Part shown: positions 54,571-64,000 of the stretch, in pieces | Layout of the letters: every line of letters begins with the position of its first letter | Numbering within the stretch: the first letter of the stretch is position 1 | Assembly (NCBI GenBank): GCA_963708855.1 | Contig: CAVPUM010000022.1 | Location: forward strand, 124,001-188,000 | Length of the DNA: 64,000 nucleotides | Origin: CAIWHR01 sp963708855 | GTDB lineage: Bacteria > Pseudomonadota > Gammaproteobacteria > Burkholderiales > Casimicrobiaceae | Direction: 5' to 3' | Program-made: the position numbers and the translations under genes | The notes under the pieces: model-generated | Told to the model about the DNA's origin: nothing | The model's database searches: none | The model's input: only the letters and a program-made list of their open reading frames with translations

Positions 54571-54616
54571 GACACGTTCACCTTATTACCTGACCACAAG
54601 CGATTGTATCCAGAGC

Positions 54617-54920
54617 ATGAAACGACCCATTCGGATGTTTGCTGCGAGGGCGCTATTCGTCGCAGGAACGGTGCTTTCGAGCGCCGCGCAAGCGGACGTA
54701 GAGCTGACCGCTCCGGATGGCCGGCGCATCCTGCTCAAAGACAACGGAACCTGGCTGTACGTGGAGGCAGATCGAACCGCGGACACAATCAACAAGGAGG
54801 GCGAGGCGATACTTGTCTTGGAGCGAAAGGTGGAACGTGGCAACGGCTGCAGGATCGCAGTGCGGCTCGAGAACAATCTGCCCTACGAGATCCGTAGCCT
54901 CGTGCCGTATTATTCGGTCT
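54617..54920 (+). pseudogene. Exported DUF3157-like protein, 3' end lost
   Basis: Starts MKRPIRMFAARALFVAGTVL, a signal peptide, then VELTAPDGRRILLKDNGTWL and a mature part to YEIRSLVPYYSVYAPMV. After about 54925 the reading frames belong to a glutathione S-transferase tail, so the gene was cut there. The DGRxxLLxxNGTW pattern recalls DUF3157; moderate certainty. Confidence 0.5.
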
Positions 54921-54964
54921 ACGCGCCAATGGTCGTGTCACGCTACGTGCGGGCAATGCGTCTT

Positions 54965-55157
54965 TCTGGGAGCCGGGGGCGGCGCGCCCGACCGCAAGAC
55001 GATCGATGCGACGCTGCCTGAGATCGAGCAGTTGCTCGCGATCCTCGACAAGGCGTACGGCCGGCGCAACTTCCTCGTCGGCGAGACGGTGACGACGGTG
55101 ACGATGGCGGATCTCTTTCTGGCGCCGATCGTCTTCTACCTCGGCATGTTCCACTAG
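54965..55157 (+). pseudogene. Glutathione S-transferase, C-terminal fragment
   Basis: APDRKTIDATLPEIEQLLAI, then YGRRNFLVGETVT, VTMADLFLAPIVFYLGMF and a stop at 55157. This is the helical C-terminal domain of GSTs; the N-terminal thioredoxin fold with the glutathione site is missing. ETVTTVTMAD contains a small duplication relative to the usual ETVTMAD. Confidence 0.6.
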
Positions 55158-55165
55158 CCGTCTCA

Positions 55166-55981
55166 GTGCTCCTTCGTTCTATGCAGCGCCCATTGCGCTT
55201 CATGCCGATTGTCAACGCGGACACCTATCGACGGGGCCTCGGCCTCTGGCATTGCGCAGAACAAGCTGTTAGCAACCCAATATTTCGCGCCGCCATCGCA
55301 GCCAGCCTCGCGCTGGCTGTTTCGTTCTCGGCGTGGGCGGACTTCACCGGCAAGGTGGTGGGGGTCGCTGACGGCGACAGCATCACGGTGCTGCGAGATC
55401 GGGAGCAGGTGAAGGTGCGACTGGTGGACATCGACGCGCCAGAAAAGGGGCAGGCATTCGGGAACAGATCCAAGCAGGCGCTGGAGGCATTGGTGAAGGG
55501 CCAGGAGGTGCTGGTGGTGGAGCGCGGCAAGGACAGATACCAGCGCACCCTCGGCAGGATCTATCGCGGCGATCTGGATGTGAATGCGGAGCAGGTGCGG
55601 CAGGGGATGGCGTGGGTGATTCGCCAATACGCCAAGGACGCGACCCTCTACCCGATTGAGGCCGAGGCCAAGGAACAGAAGCGCGGTCTATGGCGAGATC
55701 CTGAGCCGGTGCCGCCGTGGGAGTGGCGGAAGGCGCAGACGAAAGGCAGTAGCCGTGGAGAGCGGATAGGCGATGACAGCTGGAACGGCGACGGTGCGCC
55801 GCTGCCGCCCCAACGGCGGTCGCGCGATGGTCACGCGGCCATGACGGAAGCGTCTCGAGAGCCGAGGCGACGCGCCACAAGCCGGTTGAGCGTGAGCGCC
55901 TATCGCGCAGTCGCTTGCGTGGGCCATGGACTGCGGTCGGTCGCGACCGCAGTCTGTTCGCTCGTGCCATCGCACCTTTGA
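55166..55981 (+). CDS. Thermonuclease (SNase-like) family exported protein
   Basis: A signal-like segment (AAIAASLALAVSFSAWA) precedes the nuclease domain: GKVVGVADGDSITVL, then the catalytic pattern VRLVDIDAPEKGQAFG with Arg, Asp and Glu, LEALVKGQEVLVV, RYQRTLGRIY with the second catalytic Arg, and EAKEQKRGLWRDPEPVPPWE. It would cut DNA or RNA outside the cytoplasm with Ca2+. The start is uncertain: 55166 gives an odd 35-residue lead. About 80 residues after the usual end are unlike any relative, suggesting a late frameshift. Confidence 0.8.
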   Translation: MLLRSMQRPLRFMPIVNADTYRRGLGLWHCAEQAVSNPIFRAAIAASLALAVSFSAWADFTGKVVGVADGDSITVLRDREQVKVRLVDIDAPEKGQAFGNRSKQALEALVKGQEVLVVERGKDRYQRTLGRIYRGDLDVNAEQVRQGMAWVIRQYAKDATLYPIEAEAKEQKRGLWRDPEPVPPWEWRKAQTKGSSRGERIGDDSWNGDGAPLPPQRRSRDGHAAMTEASREPRRRATSRLSVSAYRAVACVGHGLRSVATAVCSLVPSHL

Positions 55982-56462
55982 CTCTACGGCGAATGAAAAG
56001 CGAGGACCTTTCGCACCAACTCGACGCGAGCGGCTGACTGTTGTTGCTCCTGTTTTCTCCGTTCGCGACGGATCCTGGCAAACGTCTTTCGCAAATCGGT
56101 ATCGACGCTCTTCGTGTAGCGAAATGATGGATCGAGGATGGATTTCATCTGGCCCCCACGCTTGCGTTGTTTCCTCCTCCCGTCATCGTCGCAAGAAGCA
56201 TTCCATGGCTTTCGAAAGTGTGAAGGTTCAATTGCTTATCGCGCGTTTCTTCGGTTCCACGAAATTATCAATGTAAAAACGCTCGACAGGAGCCGCAATG
56301 CTGCCACGACGTTTCCTGCCGATCGTCGGACAGTGCGCGCCGTTCGGCGCTTGCGCCTGCACGTGGTGCAATGTGTCGCTCTCTCTTACATCGCCGAAAC
56401 TGCAACCACCTGGCGCGCCGTCGTGAATCTCTTGCGCGGAGCGCTCCAGGCCGAGGATTTCA
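55982..56462. other. No supported gene
   Basis: Open frames run through but without recognisable domains or consistent codon pattern. Confidence 0.3.
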
Positions 56463-56758
56463 TGGGCCGAACTGGCGGCTTAGCGGTTTGTCTTGACCCC
56501 ACATTTCGTTGCTGGCACGCGATATGCGAGGTACTTGATGCAAAGGACCAGGGGGTCATTTCCTTCCAATCGAAGGAGCGCGTCATGCTCGAGATTGAAC
56601 CGTACAACCACGATACCAACGGTGATCCGGCCGCTGTTTACACGACCGAGGTCGAAATTGCGATCGCGGACCAGTTGCGACATCGGCTCGAGGAGCGATA
56701 CTTTCCGCCATCAGCACCATCCGTGCCTTCGCGCATGCGCTCGAGCGAAAGCTACTGA
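56463..56758 (+). CDS. Hypothetical protein, about 98 aa
   Basis: From MGRTGGLAVCLDPTFRCWHA (start uncertain, the frame is open further left; 56584 is another ATG). EVEIAIADQLRHRLEERYFP forms an amphipathic helix. No family recognised. It stands isolated among debris. Confidence 0.35.
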
Positions 56759-57490
56759 TTCCTGCCGAAGTGCAGCAATCGAGATGGGGGATACGCTATA
56801 GATGACATTCACTACAGGACAACCCCGACGTCGGTGACAAGCACCGGCATACGTTGCGGTGACGCAACGGAATGAAGCCGCAGCGATGTGGCGTTCCCGC
56901 GAAGCCCCGCGATAATCGTGGGGCTTTGCATTGGTGCGACGCACACCGCATCCAGGGAAGGGGATCGCCCCGCTATTCAAGCGAAACGGCATATGCGTCG
57001 AGTCGCGCTTCGCCGGTGCTGCTGACAACCTCGTTGCCGAACCCGATGGCGGTGACATATTCATCGCCCGCGGCGAGGCCCATGGATCGGACATGCGAAA
57101 GGAATCCGAGAACTGGCGGGGTTATCCGTATTGGTGAGCCAGATATCGAATTCGGTGTTTCCGATGCCGGTGCGGTTCGAGGACACGTCGTACGAGACGC
57201 TGACCGCCCGGATGCCAATAGTCGGCGCATGGGACTTGCGGAAGCGCAGGCCCTCTTTTCATTTGGGGAAGCGTTGTGACTGGACATGTAGCGGGCGAGC
57301 AGGGATTTCGCTGCCGGGAATTTGACCTCCAGATCAAGTTAACAGTTGTGATTAGGTATTAACTGTATTATAATGATTTGTATATTGTTTTGTAACATAC
57401 ATAATTCCAACGTCATAACGCCAATCACATCAAACCGAGGGCGCAGACCGTAAACAGATCAGCCGGTGGGGCCCGGGGTATTGGAGAGTC
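56759..57490. other. Mostly non-coding, with a possible secreted-protein scrap
   Basis: On the minus strand at 57085-57285 a frame reads SHAPTIGIRAVSVSYDVSSN and NTEFDIWLTNTDNPA, vaguely like a glycoside hydrolase 12 fragment, ending in a TGA. 57330-57430 is strikingly AT-rich (TAACTGTATTATAATGA) and could hold the promoter for the next gene. Confidence 0.3.
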
Positions 57491-58084
57491 ATGATGAACG
57501 CACATCGTTTGCCGATACTCGCCGCAATGGCGGCATTGCTGTTTTCTACGCTCGGTGCGTTCAACGCCAACGCCACCAGCGTCCTTCCGCTCGAACTCGA
57601 CCAGATCACCGCCGGAGCCCAGCACATCGTGCACGTCCGCTGCACGGGTAACGAGGTCCAGCCGGATGCGGCGATCGGCGTGGTGACGGTGACGACCTTC
57701 GTCGTGCTCGACCGCGCCAAGGGGGAGGCAACGTCGACGTTCACCGTCCGCCAGGCGGGCGGGGAGCTCAATGGCCTCGCCATCGATTACCACGTGCCGA
57801 AATTCAGGGTCGGCAACGAATACGTGCTGTTCATGCCGCCGGCCTCGAGGTTGGGACTGGCTTCGCCCGTGGGCCTGTCGCAGGGCGCGTTTGCCGTGGT
57901 GCAGGGCCAGGCGGGCAAGGAGGTCGGCAACGGCCGCGATTTTGCCACGCTGCTCTCCAGCACCGATCGCGCCAGCGCGCCGGCGAATGTCGCCGCACGT
58001 CTGCAACGGGCGCCGTCGGAACGGGCGCGCGTCGACCTCGCCGACTTCATGACGTTGGTCCGCGCGAAAGCGGGCACGCAGTGA
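57491..58084 (+). CDS. Exported hypothetical protein
   Basis: 197 residues with a signal peptide (LPILAAMAALLFSTLGAFNA). The mature part has a conserved-looking beta domain: ITAGAQHIVHVRCTGNEV, TVTTFVVLDRAKGEA, FRVGNEYVLFMPPAS and GAFAVVQGQAG. This layout (HIVxVxCxG, then V..VLdraKG) recurs upstream of matrixin proteases in other bacteria as far as I recall. The stop overlaps the protease start, so both are coupled. Function unknown. Confidence 0.7.
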   Translation: MMNAHRLPILAAMAALLFSTLGAFNANATSVLPLELDQITAGAQHIVHVRCTGNEVQPDAAIGVVTVTTFVVLDRAKGEATSTFTVRQAGGELNGLAIDYHVPKFRVGNEYVLFMPPASRLGLASPVGLSQGAFAVVQGQAGKEVGNGRDFATLLSSTDRASAPANVAARLQRAPSERARVDLADFMTLVRAKAGTQ

Positions 58085-60771
58085 GCGCCTGCCCGCGATT
58101 GGCGGCCGCTCGTAGCCTCCTCCTCCGGGGCGTCACCGGCCTGGCGCTGGCGGTCGGCATCGCCCTGCCGGCGGACGGTGGCGGGCCTCTGGGCTTGGTC
58201 AATCATCAGGCGGTGGTCTATCCGAACGGCGGTGCGTCCTTGACCCTCAACCTCGATCAAGGCCCGCTCGGCACGCGCACCAACGCGCAAGCGACCGCGA
58301 TCGTCCAGAACGCTATTGGTATGTGGAACGGTGTGGCCACCTCGACCCTGCGGCTCACCCTCGGCGCGTCGCTGGCCGCCGACTACACCACCGCGAACTA
58401 CACCAATGTCTACCAGAGGTTCTCGGACGGTCTCAACCCGGTCATCTTCGATAGCAATGGATCGGTCACCGATGCGATCTTCGGGGCCGGGGCGAAGGCC
58501 AGCATCCTCGGCTTCGCCGGGTCGGCCTATTACACCTCGGGCGCGTCGGCGGGGGAATACATCGAAGGCCAGGCGGTCCTCAACGGTTCCATCAACATCT
58601 CGGACGCGACGTGGACGGTGGTCTTGGCGCACGAGATCGGTCATTTGTTCGGCCTCGATCATGCGCAGCTCGACGGAACGCAGGGTCTGGCGACCAACAA
58701 CTATGTGCTGATGTATCCGATCGCCTATCGCTCGCTGCAGTCGCTGCACGAAGACGATGCCGCCGCGGTCACTGCGTTGTATCCGACCGCCAACGTCGGC
58801 GCGACCTTTGGGCAATTGAATGGCATCTTCACGACCTCCGGCGGCACGCCGATTCTCGGCGCGAACATCTGGGCCAGGGAAATCTCGACCGGCAAAGTCT
58901 ACAGTGTCGTTTCCGACTTTCTGACGCAGGGCAACGGCTATTTCCGGCTGTATCTTCCCGCGGGAACGTATACGCTCAATGCCGAGTCGATCGCCACCAA
59001 TTTCACCGGCGGATCGAGTGTCGGTCCTTATGCGGAATCGGCGAGTGACACTTCGTTCCAGGCGCCGCACCCGATCGTGCCCGTGGCCTTGGGCGGCGCG
59101 TCGCCGCAGCCGATCGTCATTACCGCCGGCTGTCTCGCCACGGCAACCTTCCGTGTCAACGGCACGGGCAGCGTGTCGGGAAACTGCACCGGAGCAACCC
59201 CGACGTCGACGACGACCACGCTCGCGAGTTCGGCCAATCCGGCGACGGCCGGCGCTATGGTGACCCTCACCGCGACGGTCACCGGAACGAATCCGACCGG
59301 TACGATTAACTTCAGGGATGGCGGAACCACGATCACCGGTTGTGGCACGGCGGCGCTTGGCGGCTCGGGCAACAGCAAGACGGCAACGTGCCTCACCAGC
59401 AGCCTCGCCGCCGGTATCCACAGCATCGCCGCGTCCTACACCGGCGATGCCGGCAATTTGGCCTCGACCAGCAATACCCTGTCGCAGGTCATCAACTCGG
59501 CCGGCAGCAGCAGCAACGTGGCGCTGGCCAGTGCCGGGGCGGTGGCCTCGGCGTCGGGCGTCTACAGCGCCGGATTCCCGGTGGCTGCCGTCAACAACAA
59601 CGAACGCAGGGGCGCGAACTGGGGCGGTGGTGGCGGCTGGAATGACGCTAGCAGCGGTTTGTTCCCGGATTGGGTGCAGATCAATTTCAACGGCTCGAAG
59701 ACGATCGACCGCGTCGTCGTCTATACGCTGCAGGACAACTTTGCGAGCCCGGTCGAGCCGACCGACACGCAGACGTTTGCGGCGTACGGCATCACCGGTT
59801 TCACCGTGCAGACCTGGAACGGTTCGACCTGGGTCACACGGGCCACGGTGACCGGCAACAACCTGGTCAAACGCACGGTCACCTTCAGCGCCGTCACGAC
59901 CGATCGCATCCGGATCAACGTCACCAACGCCCTCGCCAGCTACTCCCGCATCACCGAAATCGAAGCCTGGACGGCCTCGGGCGCGGCGCAACTACCGTCG
60001 ACGACGACCACGCTCGCGAGTTCGGCCAATCCGGCGACGGCCGGCGCTATGGTGACCCTCACCGCGACGGTCACCGGAACGAATCCGACCGGTACGATTA
60101 ACTTCAGGGATGGCGGAACCACGATCACCGGTTGTGGCACGGCGGCGCTTGGCGGCTCGGGCAACAGCAAGACGGCAACGTGCCCCACCAGCAGCCTCGC
60201 CGCCGGTATCCACAGCATCGCCGCGTCCTACACCGGCGATGCCGGCAATTTGGCCTCGACCAGCAATACCCTGTCGCAGGTCATCAACTCGGCCGGCAGC
60301 AGCAGCAACGTGGCGCTGGCCAGTGCCGGGGCGGTGGCCTCGGCGTCGGGCGTCTACAGCGCCGGATTCCCGGTGGCTGCCGTCAACAACAACGAACGCA
60401 GGGGCGCGAACTGGGGCGGTGGTGGCGGCTGGAATGACGCTAGCAGCGGATTGTTCCCGGATTGGGTGCAGATCAATTTCAACGGCTCGAAGACAATCGA
60501 CCGCGTCGTCGTCTATACGCTGCAGGACAACTTTGCGAGCCCGGTCGAGCCGACCGACACGCAGACGTTTGCGGCGTACGGCATCACCGGTTTCACCGTG
60601 CAGACCTGGAACGGTTCGACCTGGGTCACACGGGCCACGGTGACCGGCAACAACCTGGTCAAACGCACGGTCACCTTCAGCGCCGTCACGACCGATCGCA
60701 TCCGGATCAGCGTCACCAACGCCCTCGCCAGCTACTCCCGCATCACCGAAATCGAAGCCTGGGGACAATGA
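58081..60771 (+). CDS. Exported matrixin-type zinc metalloprotease with duplicated Ig-like/discoidin modules
   Basis: 896 residues, intact, overlapping the previous stop by 4 bp. A signal peptide (GVTGLALAVGIALPADG) leads to a catalytic domain with the zinc site VVLAHEIGHLFGLDHAQ and the Met-turn region NNYVLMYPIAYRS. A carboxypeptidase-regulatory-like beta domain follows (GGTPILGANIWAREI). Then come two copies of an Ig-like (Big_3) domain starting TTTTLASSANPATAGAMVTL, each followed by an F5/8-type C (discoidin) domain (SGLFPDWVQINFNGSKTIDR). The repeats probably bind surface sugar or polymer outside the cell. Secreted by Sec, then likely type II. Confidence 0.87.
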   Translation: MSACPRLAAARSLLLRGVTGLALAVGIALPADGGGPLGLVNHQAVVYPNGGASLTLNLDQGPLGTRTNAQATAIVQNAIGMWNGVATSTLRLTLGASLAADYTTANYTNVYQRFSDGLNPVIFDSNGSVTDAIFGAGAKASILGFAGSAYYTSGASAGEYIEGQAVLNGSINISDATWTVVLAHEIGHLFGLDHAQLDGTQGLATNNYVLMYPIAYRSLQSLHEDDAAAVTALYPTANVGATFGQLNGIFTTSGGTPILGANIWAREISTGKVYSVVSDFLTQGNGYFRLYLPAGTYTLNAESIATNFTGGSSVGPYAESASDTSFQAPHPIVPVALGGASPQPIVITAGCLATATFRVNGTGSVSGNCTGATPTSTTTTLASSANPATAGAMVTLTATVTGTNPTGTINFRDGGTTITGCGTAALGGSGNSKTATCLTSSLAAGIHSIAASYTGDAGNLASTSNTLSQVINSAGSSSNVALASAGAVASASGVYSAGFPVAAVNNNERRGANWGGGGGWNDASSGLFPDWVQINFNGSKTIDRVVVYTLQDNFASPVEPTDTQTFAAYGITGFTVQTWNGSTWVTRATVTGNNLVKRTVTFSAVTTDRIRINVTNALASYSRITEIEAWTASGAAQLPSTTTTLASSANPATAGAMVTLTATVTGTNPTGTINFRDGGTTITGCGTAALGGSGNSKTATCPTSSLAAGIHSIAASYTGDAGNLASTSNTLSQVINSAGSSSNVALASAGAVASASGVYSAGFPVAAVNNNERRGANWGGGGGWNDASSGLFPDWVQINFNGSKTIDRVVVYTLQDNFASPVEPTDTQTFAAYGITGFTVQTWNGSTWVTRATVTGNNLVKRTVTFSAVTTDRIRISVTNALASYSRITEIEAWGQ
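59204..60771. repeat. Tandem 792-bp intragenic duplication
   Basis: 59204-59995 and 59996-60771 encode the same Ig-like plus discoidin module. By eye I find only four base differences in about 766 bp (one changes Leu to Pro in CLTSS/CPTSS, one Asn to Ser in RINV/RISV, two are silent). Confidence 0.9.
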
Positions 60772-60988
60772 CGGCTGGCCAGCGGTGCGCAACCACCCAT
60801 CTCCCTGCCGGCCCGGTCGCGTCAAGCCGCCACAATCCGCCCACGCTTGATGCGGTTGAAATTCCGACCTTTCCTCGCCCTCCGGGAAGTGCACCGCGAG
60901 CTCGGGCAGCCAGTCGACGTAGGTGCGCCACGACGGGCCGGCTCGTGCATCGCCCCGACCGGGAGGCCGGGCACTTTCGATTGGCGAC

Positions 60989-62146
60989 TCAGACGGTCTT
61001 CTGCGGCACGAAGCGGGCGCCGTAGGCCAGCACCCCGGAGGCGAGCACCACCACGCCGAGGGCCATCGTCAACGAGGTCGCCGTGGCGATGCTGCCGATC
61101 AGCGGGGGGCCGATCATGAAGCCGCTGTAGCCGATCGACGTGACGGACGCGATAGCCGCCGCCCGGCTCACGCCCGGCACGCGCGTCGCCGCATTGAAGA
61201 GGACGGGTGCGACCGGCGCCAGCCCGGCGCCAACCAGCGCAAAGCCGATGAACGCCACCCACGGACTCCCCGAGATCAACACCACGGCCATTGCCGCGGC
61301 GGCCACGCCCGCGCCGAAGCGCAGCAGCGACCGCTCCGAGTAACGCGTACGCAGGAAGTCGCCGCCGAAGCGCGACAACGCCATCGCCGCGGAGAATGCC
61401 GCATATCCCAGCGCGGCCCGGGCCTGCGGCATGCCGACCTCCTGCGTCAGGTAGAGCACGCACCAGTCATACATCACGCCTTCGGCCGTCATGCCGGCGA
61501 AGATCAGGAGACCGATGATCAGCAACAGCCCCTTGGGCCAGGCGAAGTGCGCCACGTCGCCTGCCTCGTCGCCGGCAGCGCGAGTCTCGAGCATGCCGCG
61601 CGAAGCAATGAAGGCCACGATCGCGATGCCGCCGCAAACACCGACGAGCTGGAACCGCGGCGCCACGCTCATCTCGAGCATGTAGGACACGAGAGCCGCC
61701 CCGGTCATGCCGCCTACGCTGAACATGCCGTGCAGGTTGCTCATGATCGCGCGACCGTCGAGGCTCTCCAGCTCCGAACCTTCGGTGTTGATCGCAATGT
61801 CGAACAGGCTCATCGAGGCGCCGCAGATCAGCATCGCCGGCAGCAGCACGGCCACGCTCGGGTACTCGAGCAGTGCGCCGAGCAGCGCGCATGCGACCAG
61901 CGCGGCGAACACCGCGGCCTTCCGTGCACCGATCAATCCGACGATGCGCCCGGCGACGAAGAGCGACGATACCGCGCCGAGCGCCGCCGCCAGCAGCACC
62001 AGCGAGAGCGTCGCCTCGCTGAGAACATAGTGCGCCTTGACCGATGGAATGTGGGCGCCCCACGTGCCGCCGAGCGTGCCAAGCGCCATGAACTGGACGC
62101 GCGTGGCCCAGAGCGCGCGCGCCAACGCGGAGGGGGATCGGGGCAC
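60989..62146 (-). CDS. MFS transporter (YbjJ-like)
   Basis: 385 residues, twelve predicted helices, intact. It starts MPRSPSALARALWATRVQFM. GTLGGTWGAHIPSVKAHYVL after helix 1, SSLFVAGRIVGLIGARKAAV as the loop 2-3 motif, and GASMSLFDIAINTEGSELE are typical of the YbjJ/Fsr-like subgroup. The later GYSGFMIGPPLIGSIATAT is helix 11. The substrate is unknown. Convergent with the metalloprotease. 60772-60988 holds no supported gene. Confidence 0.85.
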   Translation of the reverse strand: MPRSPSALARALWATRVQFMALGTLGGTWGAHIPSVKAHYVLSEATLSLVLLAAALGAVSSLFVAGRIVGLIGARKAAVFAALVACALLGALLEYPSVAVLLPAMLICGASMSLFDIAINTEGSELESLDGRAIMSNLHGMFSVGGMTGAALVSYMLEMSVAPRFQLVGVCGGIAIVAFIASRGMLETRAAGDEAGDVAHFAWPKGLLLIIGLLIFAGMTAEGVMYDWCVLYLTQEVGMPQARAALGYAAFSAAMALSRFGGDFLRTRYSERSLLRFGAGVAAAAMAVVLISGSPWVAFIGFALVGAGLAPVAPVLFNAATRVPGVSRAAAIASVTSIGYSGFMIGPPLIGSIATATSLTMALGVVVLASGVLAYGARFVPQKTV

Positions 62147-62271
62147 GGGGACGGGTGGTCGGCGACGCGTGTCGTCGGCTCCGGTGAACCCGGACTATGC
62201 ACTCTAAAGCTCGCGCCGCCAACCGGGCAGCTGGCGTCGTGCGGCGTTTGCCGCCGCCCTGGTCGTCGGGG

Positions 62272-63148
62272 CTATCTCGATCCCAGCCGCCGGGTGATCA
62301 GCGCGCTCCAGGCGCGCAATCTCCCCGACGGCGGCGGCGGATCCGCGACGTCGTGGTTGCGCCGGAACACCACGCCGAACGGACGCTGCACCGTCTGGCC
62401 GTCGGCCACGATGCGCACGACGATGAACGAGCTCAGCGCACTCAACGCTTCCACGATCGGGCGCAACGCCTGCTCCTTGCCTTCGGCAGGCGGTGAACCC
62501 GGCGTCCCCGCTTCGCGGCGCCGACCCACGACGAGCGAAAGCGAAAGCTCGGACAGCCGCTCACGCTGACTCATGTAGGGGCCCGACACCGCGACCATCT
62601 TGATGTGGTAAGGATTCGAAACCCACTTGGCGTTGATGCGCGCCGCCAGCCCGCATACCTTTTCGATCAGGGCCTTGGCTCGGGCGCGCGACAACGGCGC
62701 GACCACGCACGCGAGCGCGTACTGGCGGAAGAGTCGGGTCGGGTGGTAGCGGCCGGCACCATCCGGTTGCAGCATTCCACCCATCAGGAACTCCTTTTGC
62801 AGCGCGGTGCTGGCCTGGGTATCGAGGTGAAAATCCTCGCCCAGGCTGCGGATATCGATCCGCGCCTCCTCCGGCGGCATCGCGGACAGGCGCGCGAGCG
62901 CGCGCTCGGCGCCTGCGCGAAGTACTGTGCGCCTCGAGTCCGAAATAGCTGCGGTCCGCAACCAGCCTTCGGATGGTGGCGCCCTGCAGCGCGAGCGACC
63001 TGTCGGGCGCACCAAGAATGACTGTGGAGCGAAACGCGTTGCCTGCCTCGCCTGCCACGAACGGCGACCGACGCGAATCCGCCTTTTGCGCGGAAGTGTC
63101 CGAAGAACCAAGATTGATCAAGTCCACGTCTGACGCCTCCGAAAGGAC
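62272..63148 (-). CDS. Hypothetical protein, frameshifted
   Basis: After DVDLINLGSSDTSAQKADS and VILGAPDRSLALQGATIRRL an indel near 62930 joins ARLSAMPPEEARIDIRSLGE, DFHLDTQASTALQKEFLMGG and RLFRQYALACVVAPLSRARA. Further conserved-looking pieces are KWVSNPYHIKMVAVSGPYMS and SSFIVVRIVADGQTVQRPFG. I do not recognise a family; a winged-helix part around QKEFLMGGMLQPDG is possible. No safe start codon could be chosen. Cytoplasmic, no membrane segment. Confidence 0.5.
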
Positions 63149-63699
63149 GTCGCAGGACAGTGACGTGGTTTCGATGCCGCGCGGCACGGCCGCGCGCCAC
63201 CCTGCTTGACGGCGGTGTTCCGCCGGCAACCCCGCTACCCGCGGATACACGCCCGGGCCGGAGGCTTTGCGTCACTGCCTTGCGACAGTTTTGCCAAGAG
63301 AACTTCGCCGGCGGTCACGCGGACTTCGCGCGCCGCCGCCGACGAGTTGCTGCCGTTCAAGTCTCAGCTCAAAGAGTCCCGGTGTCAAGATTTCGGCGCA
63401 TCGCGCGCCTGTTCGGGCATCGTCACCGCTGTTGCCTACAGAACGTGTTGGCGGGGCACGAGCCCCGGATGACGGCGTGCAATGTGACGTGCCGACAGCG
63501 CGGCGAACCGGCCCTCCGTCACCACCGGCATGTTCCGCACTGGCCGCGACCTGGAAGCGCGCGACGTGGTGCGCGGTCCGGTAGCCCGAGCCGTTTCGCG
63601 GCTGCGCTGACCCCGTGACCGACTCCGCACCCCTCCCGAGAACCCGTTAATGCCCGGTTAATCTGGCTTATCTAGCATCCCCCTGACGCAATTCGGGGA
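63149..63699. other. No supported gene; promoter region of the hemolysin-type gene
   Basis: Open frames on both strands lack domains. CGGTTAATCTGGCTTATCTA at about 63655 could belong to a promoter; GGGGAA just before 63700 is a possible ribosome site. Confidence 0.3.
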
Positions 63700-64000
63700 A
63701 TGCCGATGGAAGCCGCTTTACACGTTCGCGCCTCCGGCGCGGGGCACTCGCTGCCGCCAGCCGTCCTTAGCCGGGGGGCGACGCCACGCCTCGAGCCGGT
63801 CCACCGCACGCATCCGCAGCGGGCCTCGTTCGAGCAATTCATCGCGGCGCGGTTTCATCGCGCCTACGGCGCCCGGGTGGCGCACTTCTCGCCGCATCTC
63901 CTCGGCGTGCGCGACGCGCTGGCGCGATGGCACGCGTCGTCCGGCTACACGCCCGCAGACGGGCAGTCGCTGTTCCTCGAGCAGTACCTCGATCGGCCGA
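63700..64000 (+). CDS. Thermostable hemolysin family protein, 3' end beyond window
   Basis: About 100 residues are visible (ATG 63700 or 63706, MEAALHVRASGAGHSLPP). FEQFIAARFHRAYGARVAHF, SPHLLGVRDALARWHASSG and QSLFLEQYLDRP match the start of the T.hemolysin family (an acetyltransferase-like fold, first described in Vibrio). In other bacteria the gene precedes an acyl-CoA ligase and acyl-carrier genes, which would lie outside the window. Whether it is haemolytic is doubtful; the name follows the family. Confidence 0.7.
   Translation, partial: MPMEAALHVRASGAGHSLPPAVLSRGATPRLEPVHRTHPQRASFEQFIAARFHRAYGARVAHFSPHLLGVRDALARWHASSGYTPADGQSLFLEQYLDRP

Noticed and set aside
57787..59991. A 734-codon open frame on the minus strand opposite the metalloprotease gene.
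   Set aside because: It mirrors the GC-rich codon pattern of the plus-strand gene, has no domain or signal and repeats with the 792-bp duplication. The plus strand has a signal peptide, zinc site and known modules.

Overview
The window looks like a chromosome segment from a high-GC betaproteobacterium, probably Burkholderiales or a relative. The evidence is the alaC-hom-thrC run, strongly G/C-ending codons, PEP-CTERM sorted proteins, a C13-type peptidase and Burkholderiales-like intergenic repeats. This placement is inferred from gene content only; no rRNA gene is present.

1-17.4 kb, core chromosome. On the minus strand lies a MoxR / DUF58 / transglutaminase set cut by the left edge. On the plus strand follow a histone-deacetylase-like amidohydrolase, a Tat-exported Rieske protein, an ABC-2 exporter, a mandelate-racemase homologue, a methyltransferase, a secreted subtilase, alaC-hom-thrC (aspartate to alanine/threonine metabolism), a membrane-anchored C13 peptidase and an FbpC-type ATPase. 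Most of these genes, including housekeeping ones, are broken by single-base frameshifts. They look like consensus errors rather than decay.

17.4-45.0 kb, a tandem island array at the initiator tRNA gene. Element E1 (17480-40716) starts with a tyrosine integrase and an excisionase-like gene beside tRNA-fMet. It carries an IS3/integrase chimera, a truncated DUF3631 primase-like gene, a cation/H+ exchanger, stress and methyltransferase genes, SugE, a LysR/MBL pair, a secreted fumarate-reductase-like flavocytochrome, an intact IS30-family element and a toxin-antitoxin (TA) pair. Behind it stand three small elements without integrase: E2 (40717-42684, two exported or membrane proteins), E3 (42685-43974, VapBC plus DUF2442) and E4 (43975-45026, a second copy of the E1 TA pair). 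Each element ends in a 45-bp copy of the tRNA 3' half (truncated in E4). A GTGCC-N6-GTGCC motif, or a one-base variant of it, lies exactly 92 bp before each copy. The same motif sits in the 3' end of the E1 integrase gene. This suggests mini-islands mobilised in trans by one integrase.

45.0-57.4 kb, accessory and decayed. An IS21 istA scrap interrupts the last att copy. It is followed by zwf and pgm (glucose-6-phosphate oxidation and interconversion) and a LysR gene. At 50.84 kb a last 3' remnant of tRNA-fMet is preceded by an 18-C run and followed by a terminator split by a small hairpin insertion. Then comes a patchwork of short paralogous hypothetical genes, a PEP-CTERM pseudogene, GST and other gene scraps, and a thermonuclease-like protein.

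57.4-64 kb. A secreted protein overlaps a matrixin-type metalloprotease whose C-terminal half is a nearly perfect 792-bp tandem duplication. An MFS transporter, a frameshifted unknown protein and the start of a thermostable-hemolysin-family gene cut by the right edge complete the window.
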